Assembly: GCA_947650285.1 (NCBI GenBank)
Contig: CANTFL010000641.1
Span: 1 to 64,000, forward strand
Source of the DNA: Hyaloperonospora brassicae
Lineage: Eukaryota; Oomycota; Peronosporomycetes; Peronosporales; Peronosporaceae
Direction of reading: 5' to 3'
Length of the DNA stretch: 64,000 bases
Of the stretch, positions 30,688 to 41,586 are shown piece after piece. Numbering within the stretch: the first letter of the stretch is position 1; each line of letters begins with the position of its first letter. Below the pieces are notes generated by a model. It worked only from the letters and a program-made list of their open reading frames with translations. It was not told the origin of the DNA and ran no database searches. Both the position numbers and the translations under genes were made by a program.

Positions 30688-32178
30688 CTACGTGAGCTGA
30701 ATATGTGAGTAGTCGCTGTTGCCAAAGTTCTCGAAACACCGGCGACAGACGACTACGCTCGTCGTGTGGCCGCTGAAAGTCTCGACATTTTCCTTTGACC
30801 AGCACGAAGCACACGCTCGGTACATGCAGATCTGACACCGCTTCGATCGACGCGTTGGGGTATCGAGTACTTTGAGTCGAAGGCGCTTCGTGCACGCGAC
30901 GCACCGCGAGATATTTGCTTCTTCATTGTCGCGGTACTCGACGCCCGACCGACTGCTAAAGCTGCCCTGGACACTCGAGTGGTTCGCTGGACGCGGTCGC
31001 AGGAGCAACAAATCGGCGAGACGATGGAGGCTCCGGGCAATGGCCATCAGTCGAGTGCGCACGGTCTCCGAGTCGGCATAGCCTTCTGGAATACTTTGGG
31101 GAGCAGTAAACGTAGCGTGGAAGCTCACGCGCGAGCGAGGGCCCGCACAGGCGTCGGTCTCTGGCACTGGTTCAACTTGATACGAGGCCGTGATGCCGTG
31201 CAACTGCGTGACACGCTGTTTCTTCATTTTCCCCGCCGTGAGTTCCGTGTCCGGCATGGAACTCAGGACAATGGTGAACCCCATGGGCTCGTCCACCACC
31301 CCGTGACCAGATGACGACAAAGAGGATTCCGTCGAGCCATTTGTAGGGGACGACCCGAAAGTGACAGATGCCACAGCGCGAGGTCGATAGTGATGCAGGA
31401 AACACCACTCTTCGTTCCGAGCAAATCGTCGCGCGTGCGCAAAACAGGCCGTGCGAACTGTCGCGTGGTCGCCCGCATGGACGCTAAAGTCCTCTTGCTT
31501 AGGTCTTCTCGTGTCTTTCTCCTCGCCGTCGTCGTCGTCGTCGTCGTGCTCGTCCTGATGGAACGCTTGAGGCTGCACTTCATGGACAATCGATCCGTAG
31601 ATAAACTGGTCCCCAAAGAACTCGCGCGCCACTGCATTGTACTCACTTTCGGTCCGCGAGCGGAGCAAAGGCTCAATGTCCCGTGGGTCACACGCCACTT
31701 CGCCTGTCGTAAGCACTTCAAAGTCTTCTCCCTTGTCCCCCATGCGGCGGGAAAGCATTGCAAAGCCTGCAATGTCTTTGCAGTCCCACATGACAGATGG
31801 CACGCGAAGCAGTCGCTTCTTCCGACTGAAAACACTGGCTTGACACGCCCGATGGATCAACTCAGCATCGGACACCCGCACTTTCCGTGCCGAAAGCACA
31901 AACTCGTTCGACTCGAAGCCGTGGCACGGCGACATGAGGGGCGAGAGTCGATCGGTTGTAGCCGTTCGAATGGAGCTCGTCAAGTGCGGTCGGTGTCGAG
32001 TGGCAAGGCAGATCGAGTCTGGCGCGTGCCCGCACGACTCGTCGACCGTCCCGAGCCGCACCTCGTGGTGGTCGGGATCTTCTTGCTGGTGATTCCCGTC
32101 ACGGTCATGATGAACGTCTTTGCTTCTCGGTGACCGTTTTCGACTCGGTAGAAACGACAAGTGGAGTTTCTGCGGCAT
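30688..32178 (-). CDS. START-like plus FYVE-like zinc-finger protein, 496 aa
   Basis: It belongs to the large oomycete family in which a START-like lipid-binding fold precedes a divergent FYVE-type finger. The START-like part spans about residues 95-400 (DCKDIAGFAMLSRR, FGDQFIYGSIVHEV, ARNEEWCFLHHYRP). The finger spans about 422-485 with paired cysteines CVACTK, CQICMYRACASCW and CRRCF. The classic R(R/K)HHCR core is absent, so phosphoinositide binding is uncertain. An acidic run (DEHDDDDDDGEEKD) interrupts the START part, where homologues often vary. The N-terminus before MSPCHGFESNEF (31935) is unconserved, so the true start may be there. It is a tandem paralogue of the gene at 33527-35782. 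Confidence 0.8.
   Translation of the reverse strand: MPQKLHLSFLPSRKRSPRSKDVHHDRDGNHQQEDPDHHEVRLGTVDESCGHAPDSICLATRHRPHLTSSIRTATTDRLSPLMSPCHGFESNEFVLSARKVRVSDAELIHRACQASVFSRKKRLLRVPSVMWDCKDIAGFAMLSRRMGDKGEDFEVLTTGEVACDPRDIEPLLRSRTESEYNAVAREFFGDQFIYGSIVHEVQPQAFHQDEHDDDDDDGEEKDTRRPKQEDFSVHAGDHATVRTACFAHARRFARNEEWCFLHHYRPRAVASVTFGSSPTNGSTESSLSSSGHGVVDEPMGFTIVLSSMPDTELTAGKMKKQRVTQLHGITASYQVEPVPETDACAGPRSRVSFHATFTAPQSIPEGYADSETVRTRLMAIARSLHRLADLLLLRPRPANHSSVQGSFSSRSGVEYRDNEEANISRCVACTKRLRLKVLDTPTRRSKRCQICMYRACASCWSKENVETFSGHTTSVVVCRRCFENFGNSDYSHIQLT
31519..31545. repeat. GTC-rich microsatellite inside START/FYVE-like gene
   Basis: Repeated GTC units on the plus strand encode the Asp run of the minus-strand protein. 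Confidence 0.8.
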
Positions 32179-32217
32179 GAGATGTGTGTGTATAATGTGC
32201 GTGTGCGTATCGAAACG

Positions 32218-32246
32218 TCGTTGTCGTCGTCGTCGTCGTCGTCGTG
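32218..32246. repeat. GTC trinucleotide repeat
   Basis: About nine GTC units lie 40-70 bp upstream of the 496-aa gene, in its presumed leader or promoter. Confidence 0.85.
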
Positions 32247-32875
32247 ACTAGTAAACGAAAGGACAAATGGACTTGTGCGCGTACGCCGTGTGCGTGCTAT
32301 TGGCAAAGAAAGTCGAATGCAAAGAGGCAGGTAGGTACGTGTGCCTCCTGATAGCTCTGGACTGCTCACCAGCCGTGAGTAAGGACTCGTCAGTCACGAG
32401 GAATCGCGCGCCCGTCTCGTGAGGTTTTCAGAGAGCACATTTGCCTCAAAGCTCGTGGCCAGCACAGCACGTCTCTGCTTTCTAGAGAGTCGCCACTGCC
32501 TCTTTTGAGCCGAGATATAGTTTACAACAACAAGTGATAGGCGACGATCCCACAGCACACAGAAATCCGGACTTCTCTCTTCTTCTCGAGGGGTTGCACC
32601 AGGCGCCAACGTCGGACCAAGGGCGACATGGTATCGATGCTAATGATGACGATGACGATACTACTCACAAGACGTGGGTACGTGCGTCCATGTGCCTATT
32701 TCGTGCTGGTCGATACAAGTCGTACGGTGCTGCTGGATGTTATTCATCCTCTCGACTTGTTCACGATCGCCCTGAAGAAACGCCCGTCGGTACCTCTCCA
32801 GTCAAACAAACAGTCACTGAAAGCTGTTGTGCGCTACAAAGTGTAGTAAACCTCTTTCGATACGTCGTCCCCACT

Positions 32876-32878
<3 letters not shown>

Positions 32879-32911
<33 letters not shown>
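32879..32911. repeat. (CT)n microsatellite
   Basis: An almost pure CT run of about 16 units in intergenic sequence, like the tract before the peroxiredoxin gene. Confidence 0.9.
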
Positions 32912-32912
<1 letters not shown>

Positions 32913-33526
32913 ACTGAATCGCCGCGTCCCACGTATCCAGTAGTACCCAGTTCGGACCAAGTGGCTCGCTCGAAACGATAATCGATGGCGATAGTCACTG
33001 CAAAACGACGCTGCGTTACGACTACAACCCCTGTCGTCCCTTTGCGACTTAAGACGTGGAGAATCCCGTGGACGACAGCATCGTCCAAGACGAGAGCGCA
33101 CCACAACGCACTTGTCGCGACTGCGGCCGTGCAACGTTTCCAACGAAAACCCTCAGCTCACGTCGGTCGGTCTTTGCGGCTCAATGTTTGTTTAAAACGT
33201 GGGGTCGTTGCGTATGCCCACGTGCTTCGTCCATGGGTGTTGTGTTTTTTTTCTTACCATTACAATACGACCGCAAACGAGTGATGTTGTAGCAAGAGGG
33301 ATCATCGATGTCGCTTGAGTGCAACGAGACGCCGCGTAGATAGTACTTGAACAACCCAATTACAAAGAGACTAAACGATCGGTAATGTCGAGATACTGCA
33401 TTTGACTACAACTATAACACAAGTGGACGGACGGGATGTCCGTGCGTCGATCTTCGCAACGCACACATACAGACAGATGCATTCACAACATCGATACAAA
33501 TCGTTCCTTCTCGTTCACGTCCACAC

Positions 33527-35782
33527 TCACTCCCACGATGTCTGCTGCATGGCCTCTGCTTTTGTTCGGATGATCCGAGACGCGATCTCGCCAAAGCGCA
33601 CGAGCGTATCGTACTGCATCCGCGTAATGTCCATCGTCGACGTATGGACGCAGCAAATAGAGCCCACGACGAGTCCATCAGGTCCGACAACGGGGATCCC
33701 GCAGTAGTACTTTGCCCCTTGGAACTTGACGGGATTGAGGTTGTAGAACCGAATGTCGGCTTCCGGGTGGCGCACAATGAACGGCGCCGTGCCCATCATC
33801 AAGTGCTGGCAAAACGTATGTTCCCGCGGCAACAGCGCGTGCACGAGCTCCGCCATCGTGCAGCTCAGTACCAACTGATGCGTCGCGCCGACGATCGTCA
33901 CCATGACGCAAAAAAAGCCCATCTCGCGGCGCAAGAAGGAGCAAATGATGTCGAGCTCCGGCAGCGGCTCGTTGTAGTCCATGAGCCGTACGCGGGTGAT
34001 CCACTCGAGCCGAGCGACTTCGTTCGCAGGAATCGGCGCTGGGGGCGACCCCACCTGTGCGTCCGCTGGGTGCACCGCATAACTCCGTTCCACTGCATTC
34101 GCAAGCACACAGTCTTCTGCTCGCGGTGCGTCCGTCGTCCGGCGTCGAAAATACGCTTCCACTGCAGACATGTACTCCCGCTTCTCGTCCTGCACTGGAC
34201 CTTCGTTGGCTCCTCTTGTCAACGCCACGGGACCGTCTTCCGCCTTGTGCCGCCCAAGGAGCATCTTGATCACCGTCACGGCCGCTTCTTTCGTAGCTTC
34301 GGCCGCGAGGTCGTTCTCAAAGCTGTGGCCAAGAAGAGGTCGCGACGGCGCCGCAGGTGGCCCTTCGAACTCGGAGTCGTCGACGATCCGCAAAACGCCG
34401 CGACTGCCGTCGCGCACGTTCGAGTAGTCGCAGCGGTCGACCCACTCGAGGCACCGCGTGCAGACGCCGAGCATAACGACGTGACCGCTGCTCGTTTCAA
34501 TGGGCTCGCGCGACCAGCACGTGCGGCAGACGCTATAGGCGCAGAGGTGGCACCGGCGCGCGCGGCGGACGATGGCACTCAGGCGAAGGCCTTTGGTGCA
34601 CGCCACGCAGCGCGTGTTCGAGTGCAACGAGGTGTCCGGTACGGCGTTGACGAGCGCTTCCGAGGCAAACACTTGGACACCCAACCGCCGGCGGCGCACG
34701 ACGGCCGGCAGCCGCGCAATGCCGTGGGCAAAGGCCACAGCCCGTGCCCGTGTGGCTTTCTCACTCGCACTGGACAGGTGCTGTGACTGGTGGTGAGCTG
34801 AAGCAGACGATGACGAAGAAGACGAAGACGAAGACGAAGCGTGTGAAGGGGTACGCGTCGAGGCGTAGAACACGACGCGGAGTTTCGTCGACGTGCCGTC
34901 GCTCACGTCTTTTGACACGGCGGGGACAGTGTCAACGACAACGAGCGTCGAGAGGTTGGCAATGTGACTCACGCGGCCTTCCACTGCTTTGCCCGTGGCC
35001 ACGTCTTGAGGCGAGAGCGAGAGCCGAAGGATTGAGAACCCCTTGGACAAGTCGGCTTCGGAAGCGACGGGTGCAAAGGTCGTGGGCTGGAACGAGTCGA
35101 GGAAACACCACTGCTCGTTGCGGGTGAGGAGGACGTGCGGGCGAGCAAAGCACGCGGTTTTTACCGTCACGTGGTGCGTTCCATTGACGTTGGGCGGGTG
35201 TGCGGTCGGCCGCTCGAGGTCGTGCACGAGACTGCCGTAGATAAAGCGGCGGCCGTAGACGGCTTTCATAGCAGTGTTGAACTCGGGTTCACTTGTCGGG
35301 CGGAGGACGCCAACGAGTTCGTGCGCACTGCAGGCAATGCACCCGACGGCTAAGACTTCAAAGACGCCAGAGGTGGAGCTGCTGGTGGTGGAAGAAGAAG
35401 GCGAAGAAGAAGGCGAAGGGGTTGTGTGGAGGTGCTGTGCTTTCGTGTCGTTCTTGAGACGGGTGGAGAGCTCAAAGGTCTCGCGACGAGCAGTGGCGCT
35501 GAGGCTGATACACGACGTGCGGTGACTCGCGTCCCAGGAACTCAGTGGATCGGCGAGCGCTGTCTGGAGCGCGAGCGCCGCGTCGCACTGGTGCAGACGC
35601 GACAAGAGCTCGTTGTCACTTAGGCAGACGTTGCGCAGGGGATACTGACGTTGTGGGTGTTGTTGTGGGTGTTGTTGTTGTTGTTGTGGTGAGAGTGGCG
35701 CTGTGGCAGTGGCAGTGGCTGTGTGAGACCCATTGCTCGCCGTGCGTGAAATGGGACGCGCTCGACCGCTGAAGAACGGCAT
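33527..35782 (-). CDS. START-like, FYVE-like and GAF domain protein, 751 aa
   Basis: Numbered from the upstream in-frame ATG at 35869 (780 aa), a START-like part lies at about 80-400 (RRFIYGSLVHDLERP, TRNEQWCFLDSFQP). A FYVE-like finger lies at about 420-485 (CVACTK, CHLCAYSVCRTCW, CTRCLEW). A GAF domain lies at about 640-775 (LDIICSFLRREMGFFCVMVTIV, FCQHLMMGTAPFIVRHPEAD, YYCGIPVVGPDGLVVGSICC). GAF domains bind small ligands or serve in dimerisation, so this may be a lipid- and ligand-responsive regulator; no catalytic domain is seen. Poly-Gln/Pro-Gln and polyserine runs lie outside the domains. I prefer the start MPFFSGRARPISR (35782) by comparison with family N-termini; 35869 is possible. 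It is paralogous to its neighbour at 30688, which lacks GAF. Confidence 0.8.
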   Translation of the reverse strand: MPFFSGRARPISRTASNGSHTATATATAPLSPQQQQQHPQQHPQRQYPLRNVCLSDNELLSRLHQCDAALALQTALADPLSSWDASHRTSCISLSATARRETFELSTRLKNDTKAQHLHTTPSPSSSPSSSTTSSSTSGVFEVLAVGCIACSAHELVGVLRPTSEPEFNTAMKAVYGRRFIYGSLVHDLERPTAHPPNVNGTHHVTVKTACFARPHVLLTRNEQWCFLDSFQPTTFAPVASEADLSKGFSILRLSLSPQDVATGKAVEGRVSHIANLSTLVVVDTVPAVSKDVSDGTSTKLRVVFYASTRTPSHASSSSSSSSSSSASAHHQSQHLSSASEKATRARAVAFAHGIARLPAVVRRRRLGVQVFASEALVNAVPDTSLHSNTRCVACTKGLRLSAIVRRARRCHLCAYSVCRTCWSREPIETSSGHVVMLGVCTRCLEWVDRCDYSNVRDGSRGVLRIVDDSEFEGPPAAPSRPLLGHSFENDLAAEATKEAAVTVIKMLLGRHKAEDGPVALTRGANEGPVQDEKREYMSAVEAYFRRRTTDAPRAEDCVLANAVERSYAVHPADAQVGSPPAPIPANEVARLEWITRVRLMDYNEPLPELDIICSFLRREMGFFCVMVTIVGATHQLVLSCTMAELVHALLPREHTFCQHLMMGTAPFIVRHPEADIRFYNLNPVKFQGAKYYCGIPVVGPDGLVVGSICCVHTSTMDITRMQYDTLVRFGEIASRIIRTKAEAMQQTSWE

Positions 35783-37292
35783 GTCACGCGCGCAGAAGGC
35801 ACTGCTGCAGAAGGTGATGTCACTTGATAGTGGACGTCCACTGGCGACGACGGACGCGGGTGCGGGCAAAAGACAAAGTGCGTGGCGAGCGCACTTGCGA
35901 CTTGGCGGGGGGTGTCACGTGGGCAAAGCGATGGACGCGTTCCGTCAAGTTGTTCATTGATCGGTTCAAAGTGCAGTGAGCGAGTGCACTTGTTGTCGTG
36001 TCCAGCGAAAAGTTCAGATACGTTGGGGAAAGCAGCAGCGACAAAGGGGAAGAGGTGCACGACGGTGTGTGCGGGGTGTGTGTGTGTGTGGGTTCCTCGC
36101 CCCCTGCCCGACGCCATAAGCTCTGGCGAGCGGACAGTCGGCCCGCCAACTGGTTTGAAGAGCAGGAGGAACGCGGCAGATGGGCAGTGTGGATCAATGG
36201 TCGACGATGGCCACCGAGAGTGGTGTAGCGCGGCCATTGGAACGGCGACGGCCAGTGGCGAAGTCATGCGGTATCCTGCAAGCGATCGAGCGCGCGTCCG
36301 TCATGACGCGGTAGTTCTGAATCGAGCACGAGGATGGGATCGACGCGGGACCTGTAGCTGTGGTGCCTCCGCTGCAGCAGCAGCAAAAGGTTGTGGTAGG
36401 GGGCGGTCGATCTTGCTGCATGGGGTTCAACGGGGTAGGCAGCTTCAAGTGAGTGGAGCGAGCCACGTGCTTGTCCTCAAGTCCCGAGCAAGTCACTGGT
36501 CGCAAAGGCACTGCCTCACGTGTGGGGAATGGCCGTAGACTTGACGCGAGCTCCAATTGAAGACGACGTGGAAGCAGCTCCGCAAACACTGTGCAACAAA
36601 AGCACATGCGTATCGACACATTCGCAGTGTTCCAGCAGCTTCCCTCGTAGGACGTACGGCTATCGCTGCCGTATAGCACGTCAACTTGCTTTGCACGCTT
36701 GTCAACGCAGTCAACATGCTCGACAATGATAACCAGAGGCCGTGATGGCGAGCACGATCGATGCCCCAAACTCGTTTCGCGCAATCAAAGTCGCGTAGCA
36801 GAGCTTCAAGCACGTACATCCACCACGTATCGTCAACGTTTACGCACTTGATCCTGTCTCTGGAACCACACGTGCGTAGGGCCTTCCGAGCACCGTATCA
36901 TATATATATTCGAGAGCGCTGCATGAAGACACCCACGAGCTTTGCTCGACACTGGACACTCGATGGGATAGTTGGACACGGGATGCGTCAATTCCTGGCA
37001 GATCGCAGAAGATCGGATGACCTAATGCCTCTCTTGCTTGAAGTCTCGCTCGTATGGTGGGTAAACCTGGATGCGAGCTTTCGGCTGTTGCGACACAGGA
37101 GGGAAGTGGGTGCACACGCACCAGTCGCCACGTAGCAGCAGCACTCGAGAACAGCGGCTGCAATCATCGGATAGATGTACCAATGGACACGATATCTCGG
37201 CTGAAGAGCGATCTGCTGTTTCTTGTGTCGGCCCTTCCAGCAACTTCCAAACATGTCGAGAGAAAAGAGCGCATCGTTCAGTCGCGCCAGTC
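35783..37292. other. Intergenic region, 1.5 kb, no gene seen
   Basis: Upstream side of the GAF protein gene on the left, 3' side of the ankyrin gene on the right. A frame overlapping the left end looks like a shadow of leader sequence. Confidence 0.5.
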
Positions 37293-40200
37293 TCACAGTG
37301 GCGGGAAGACACATCCCAACTTGGACGGCACGAACCCGTCCACCTCCTCGCGCAAAAATGCCGCGAGCTCTCCACGTCGTTTCACAGTTTGCCGACCAAC
37401 TAAATCAATGTCGACGGCACAAACCCATTGCACCACATCAACGTGACGGTTTACCATTGCCTCGAGCAGTCCATCAGTCGACACGAAGCTCGTGTCCACT
37501 CGTGTCGATCGATCTGTCGAGGTCGGATTGTCACTGCGTGTCGCGCTCTGCTTTGTGAGAGAGACCATTTGACGACCGACGTTTGCTTGAAGCCAACGCA
37601 GCACACGCAATTGGCCGTGTCCAGCAGCGGCATCAGCCATGGCCTTCACGACAGCCATCTTGTGAGCACTGCCAGGCACATTTCGGAAAAACGGAAACTT
37701 CTCGTGCAGCCATGCTAGAACCCCGATCTGCCCAGACCGTGCAGCAGCTAGTAGAGCGTCGTTCCACATCGTGAGTCTTCCTAGCTTTGCATGAAGCTCT
37801 GCTGCTGGTACGTTCAAGAATATCTCGCAGTTTCCACAAATCCATGTCACGACGTCGAGGTGACCCATTGCACTTGCTACGTGGAGAGCATACTCGACTC
37901 CGTGTTGACGGAATCGCTCTTCAGTTCGTTTGGGCTGGAAAGTAAGAAACACGTACGTGAGGTAGACAAACTGCCGATACTTCACGCCCCATTCCACAAT
38001 CGACGAGTCGCCCATGAGAGTCGGACTGTGTGTTTGAAACCATTGGAGCGTATGCCCCGCTTTGGTGTACCGCATGATCGCAGTGAACGTCTGCACGGTA
38101 AACAACTGCGGGTGTTTTACCGAATAAAGCAGTTCCAGCACCGTGAGGTCTCCACGCTGGGCTGCCCACAGCGGCATCCACTCGAGGTTTAGTGACAACT
38201 CGGGACAATACCGTAACACAAGGCGCACAAACTCAGTTTGCCAGTACGGACTTGTCTTGGCTGGCAACGCCCATGCAAACGGATCGAATCTGGATCGCCG
38301 GTCATCAGCAAGTGCTCGGACACTGACCAAACGGCTTGGAACTCCATTTGCAACAGGTCCGACTTCACTGCCACTTGTCGTCGCACTTGGCGCGACAGAT
38401 GCAGCGGTAACGGGGACAGAGTCTGAGGACCCAGCGCTGGACTCGCCACTGCTACCACTGGAAGAAGAAACTGCAGCAAGTAGATCCTCGTCAGTCATGC
38501 TTCGACCAGCCACAGAACGCGACACGAGCTCGCGCTCTTTCACCAAATGGGCAAAGCTCGGAGCTGCCAGCTTGTGCTTCAGCAACCACTCAATCATGTC
38601 AAAGTGACGGAGCACCGCACAACGATACAGCGTGATGCCATCTACGACATCGAGTTGCCGCGCACATTCAGTGGACGTGTAGTTATCACACGACAGTCGT
38701 CGCTCAATTGGCGTCAGTGACAGTTTCGGGAGCATCGCGTCAATGGCGTTGATTGTTACAGCACGGCATCGCCGCTCTCGCACCAAAACTATCTCCTCCG
38801 GTCCGGCAGGATACCTGTCGACTCGCTTCTTGATCCATTCTGCCATTTCCACATTACCTGTAGGCGCGGCAGCAATCAGCACGTGCGGTGACCATACGTT
38901 AAGCTGCTCGACAACATACGCCAACAGGCCAAGGTTACCACTTGCAGCTGCCTTCTCAGCAGCGGCGCAAGACAAAGTCTGCTTGATCTCGACTGGAACG
39001 CGATCTGCAATGTACTTGACGAGCTCAACATGACCCGAGCCAATAGCGGCTTCAAGTGTGCGCTGGTCTAGTGGCATCTTCATCTCGCTGTGAAGATACT
39101 GCAGCGTCTTGATCTTGCCCTGCGCTGCTACACTCGATAGAAATGCAGGCGAGCACGAGAACCGCGGAAAACGAGGGGCTAACCATCGCAGCACCTCCAA
39201 ATGCCCATTCGTAGCTGCTAGATCCAGCACCATCGAGCGGCATCCGTCGCTGCTTCGATGTTGATACAACCACTGCACGACTTCCAAATGGCCATTGCCT
39301 GCAGCGCTGCACATGCCAACCGCTGTCCCGCCTTCCCGTCGGTTCGCATGCAAGAACTTGACCACATCCAAGTGGCCATTCGCTGCAGCCATATCCATCG
39401 CCCGACTCGTACAGGGCCATCGCCCATCGTCATGCAACTTCTTCACCATGTGAAGATCCCCTTGTGCCGCCGCTGTATCCAGCGCTCGGTACCGCTTTCG
39501 ACCGAGCGCCGTCGACCGAGCAGCAGCGTCCGTCCACGACAACAGAGGGTCGCGCTGGTCAAACACGTCGGCCAAGAGCCCAGCTCTCGACGCAAACACT
39601 TCTCGGTAACACCTCTGCTGCGGAAACACGGCAATCCAGTTCACCACCTGCAGCTCCATCTCCAGTGGCTGCACCATATGCACCGTCACTTCCCCCTCTT
39701 CCTCCTCCTCCTCCTCCACCACCTCCTCTTCCTCCTCCTCTTCTTCTTCTTCTTCATCTCCTCTTCTTCTTCTTCTCTTGGGCCGCGTTTGCCCACTCTG
39801 TGCCTGTTCATAGAGCCACATGACGACCTCCAGTTTCCCTGCTGAGCCCGCGTACTCCATCGCGCGGTACCTCTCGTACCGACTGCAGCAGTGCAGCCAC
39901 TGGACCACGTCGAGCGCGCCCTGTCGCGCGGCTTCGTACATGACTTCGGCCGGGAACTCGTACGCGCTGTTCCGGACGCACCAGCGCAGTACCGTATTGC
40001 AGAGCTCCACGTTCGTGTCCAATTGGCCCCCACGTGACCGCTCGACGCGCTTGAAAAGCTGCTCGGGACCGCAGTTCCCACGCGTGACGCGCCCGCGATA
40101 GCTCGTGCGAAAGCGCAAGAGCCGCTGCACCACATGGGCACAGCCGTAGGCCGCTGCGCAGTGCAACACGCTCGTAAATTGCTGATACGCGTCGCCCAAC

Positions 40201-40367
40201 GACAGCACTTGCGCGTGGGCGTAGAGGAACGTGACGAGCGGCGCGTGCTCTGCGTCCAGCGCGTACACGACGAGGCAGACGGCTTCGCGGGGCGACAGAC
40301 AGGCGACGATCGACGTGAGCGCTGTCTCGGCGCCGAGCAGCTGGTGCCAGCGCCGGTGGAGGGGCAT
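37293..40367 (-). CDS. Large oomycete-type ankyrin-repeat protein, 1024 aa
   Basis: Degenerate 30-34-residue repeats run nearly end to end, each built on 'GHL-VV-WLH': GHLDVVKFLHANRREGG, GHLEVVQWLYQHRSSDG, GHLEVLRWLAPRFPRF, GHVELVKYIADRV, GHLDVVTWICGNCE, GQIGVLAWLHEKFPFF and others. These fold as ankyrin repeats for protein binding. The form is abundant in oomycetes, and its partners are unknown. A strongly acidic insert (RRRGDEEEEEEEEEEE and on, about 197-230) follows the first repeats, and a Ser-rich loop lies near 630-680. The N-terminus (LTSIVACLSPREAVCLVVYAL) is F-box-like in feel but not a clear F-box. No signal peptide, kinase or membrane segment is seen. Intronless. Confidence 0.85.
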   Translation of the reverse strand: MPLHRRWHQLLGAETALTSIVACLSPREAVCLVVYALDAEHAPLVTFLYAHAQVLSLGDAYQQFTSVLHCAAAYGCAHVVQRLLRFRTSYRGRVTRGNCGPEQLFKRVERSRGGQLDTNVELCNTVLRWCVRNSAYEFPAEVMYEAARQGALDVVQWLHCCSRYERYRAMEYAGSAGKLEVVMWLYEQAQSGQTRPKRRRRRGDEEEEEEEEEEEVVEEEEEEEGEVTVHMVQPLEMELQVVNWIAVFPQQRCYREVFASRAGLLADVFDQRDPLLSWTDAAARSTALGRKRYRALDTAAAQGDLHMVKKLHDDGRWPCTSRAMDMAAANGHLDVVKFLHANRREGGTAVGMCSAAGNGHLEVVQWLYQHRSSDGCRSMVLDLAATNGHLEVLRWLAPRFPRFSCSPAFLSSVAAQGKIKTLQYLHSEMKMPLDQRTLEAAIGSGHVELVKYIADRVPVEIKQTLSCAAAEKAAASGNLGLLAYVVEQLNVWSPHVLIAAAPTGNVEMAEWIKKRVDRYPAGPEEIVLVRERRCRAVTINAIDAMLPKLSLTPIERRLSCDNYTSTECARQLDVVDGITLYRCAVLRHFDMIEWLLKHKLAAPSFAHLVKERELVSRSVAGRSMTDEDLLAAVSSSSGSSGESSAGSSDSVPVTAASVAPSATTSGSEVGPVANGVPSRLVSVRALADDRRSRFDPFAWALPAKTSPYWQTEFVRLVLRYCPELSLNLEWMPLWAAQRGDLTVLELLYSVKHPQLFTVQTFTAIMRYTKAGHTLQWFQTHSPTLMGDSSIVEWGVKYRQFVYLTYVFLTFQPKRTEERFRQHGVEYALHVASAMGHLDVVTWICGNCEIFLNVPAAELHAKLGRLTMWNDALLAAARSGQIGVLAWLHEKFPFFRNVPGSAHKMAVVKAMADAAAGHGQLRVLRWLQANVGRQMVSLTKQSATRSDNPTSTDRSTRVDTSFVSTDGLLEAMVNRHVDVVQWVCAVDIDLVGRQTVKRRGELAAFLREEVDGFVPSKLGCVFPPL
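39700..39778. repeat. TCC/TTC repeat encoding the acidic insert of the ankyrin protein
   Basis: A long imperfect TCC/TTC tract on the plus strand encodes the Glu run on the minus strand. It is probably unstable in length. Confidence 0.85.
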
Positions 40368-41586
40368 CGCGACGGATAGAGAGAGCGCGCGCGCGAGAGA
40401 CTGCGTAGGGGACGGCGCGCGGGGCGGTAGGGGGCTATCCGGTGTTGCTTATGCTGTGTGTCGACGGTTAAGAGGGTGCAGCACGGGGTATGTTCGTGGT
40501 GGCGCGCGGGGGGGGGTGGACGGACGCGAGAGGCGAACCTGACAAATGGCATGCGTATGACGTGGCGTGAGTGGGTGGGTTGATCGAGCGTGGGAACAAG
40601 ATGGAAAGCAGGATACGCGTATGCTGCTTTGGAGTGAAAGGAGGAGGAGGAGGAGGAGGATGACGAGGGCGCGGAGGAGGACGTTGTCGGTGCTTCGATG
40701 TTTTTTTTCGGCCAGACGGTCCATGTTGTAATTTGTTTCGTGTGCGTACTTGGATGGATTGGGGTCGGCCGGTATACTGGTACGTTAGAAACGGCTGCTG
40801 CGTGGGATCTTGGATTCCGTCATTAGGAGGTATGTCATAACGGACAGGTCGAGTGTAGTTCGGTGCGTGGACGACACACGACTCTTTAAATTAATAGCTC
40901 ATAGCTCTTGGATTGTTAGCGGAGTGAACACTAGACGCGTGTTTGTGAATTGTACGGGACTGCGAGATGAGAGCACCTGAGAGCAACAGCACTTGCAGCA
41001 CAGTTTTTGATCTCCTTTCTTCATGCTCGACAAGTCTATTGTGCCAAACGACTTGCACTGAGCTTGTGCGAACACTTGTGCGTTTGGAGCTGGAAGGTTG
41101 AAGGTGTCCACAAAATCAATGCATCAACATGTCGTAGAGCGTACTGTCGTCAAGAACTGGTTGTGTGTATGGCAAGAAGTACTAGTATAATAGTAGAAAA
41201 GATACTGCTTGATAGTGCTGGAGGCAAAGTGTCACGGGTATCGCGTGTTGCCCGCGTCGTTCAGCCATATGTAGTACTTGTTCAGCTTTCTAATATCCAA
41301 GCACGCTCGATCTCTCAAAATATATCTCTTTGACATGCATAAGAACGCATCTTTGATCCCTTGCGGCCTGACGCCGAAGGTGTGAGACAAGCTAACTCCA
41401 TCGAAACGATCACTTCTCCCTTGCGGAAAAAGGGCACGAAGTGCACGCTTGATTGAGGCGAAGACCATAGGAAACAGTTGATGACTTGTCAACTACAAAC
41501 GAAGGAGAATAGAGTAAGCTCCTGCGTTGTATGATGCGGTCAATTTCTAGCTACCTTTAATTATATGTGTTTGTTGCGATCAGTAA
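40368..41586. other. Ankyrin gene upstream region and intergenic DNA
   Basis: Contains the promoter of the ankyrin gene, a poly-G run near 40507 and a GAG/GGA repeat near 40637-40660. No gene is seen. Confidence 0.5.

Larger units (their letters stand above)
32179..33526. other. Intergenic region between the tandem START/FYVE-like genes
   Basis: Contains the promoter side of the 496-aa gene, with a GTC run at 32218-32246 just upstream of its start, and a long CT tract at 32879-32911. No gene is seen. Confidence 0.6.

Noticed and set aside
33644..34786. 380-codon plus-strand frame
   Set aside because: Antisense to the START/FYVE/GAF gene.
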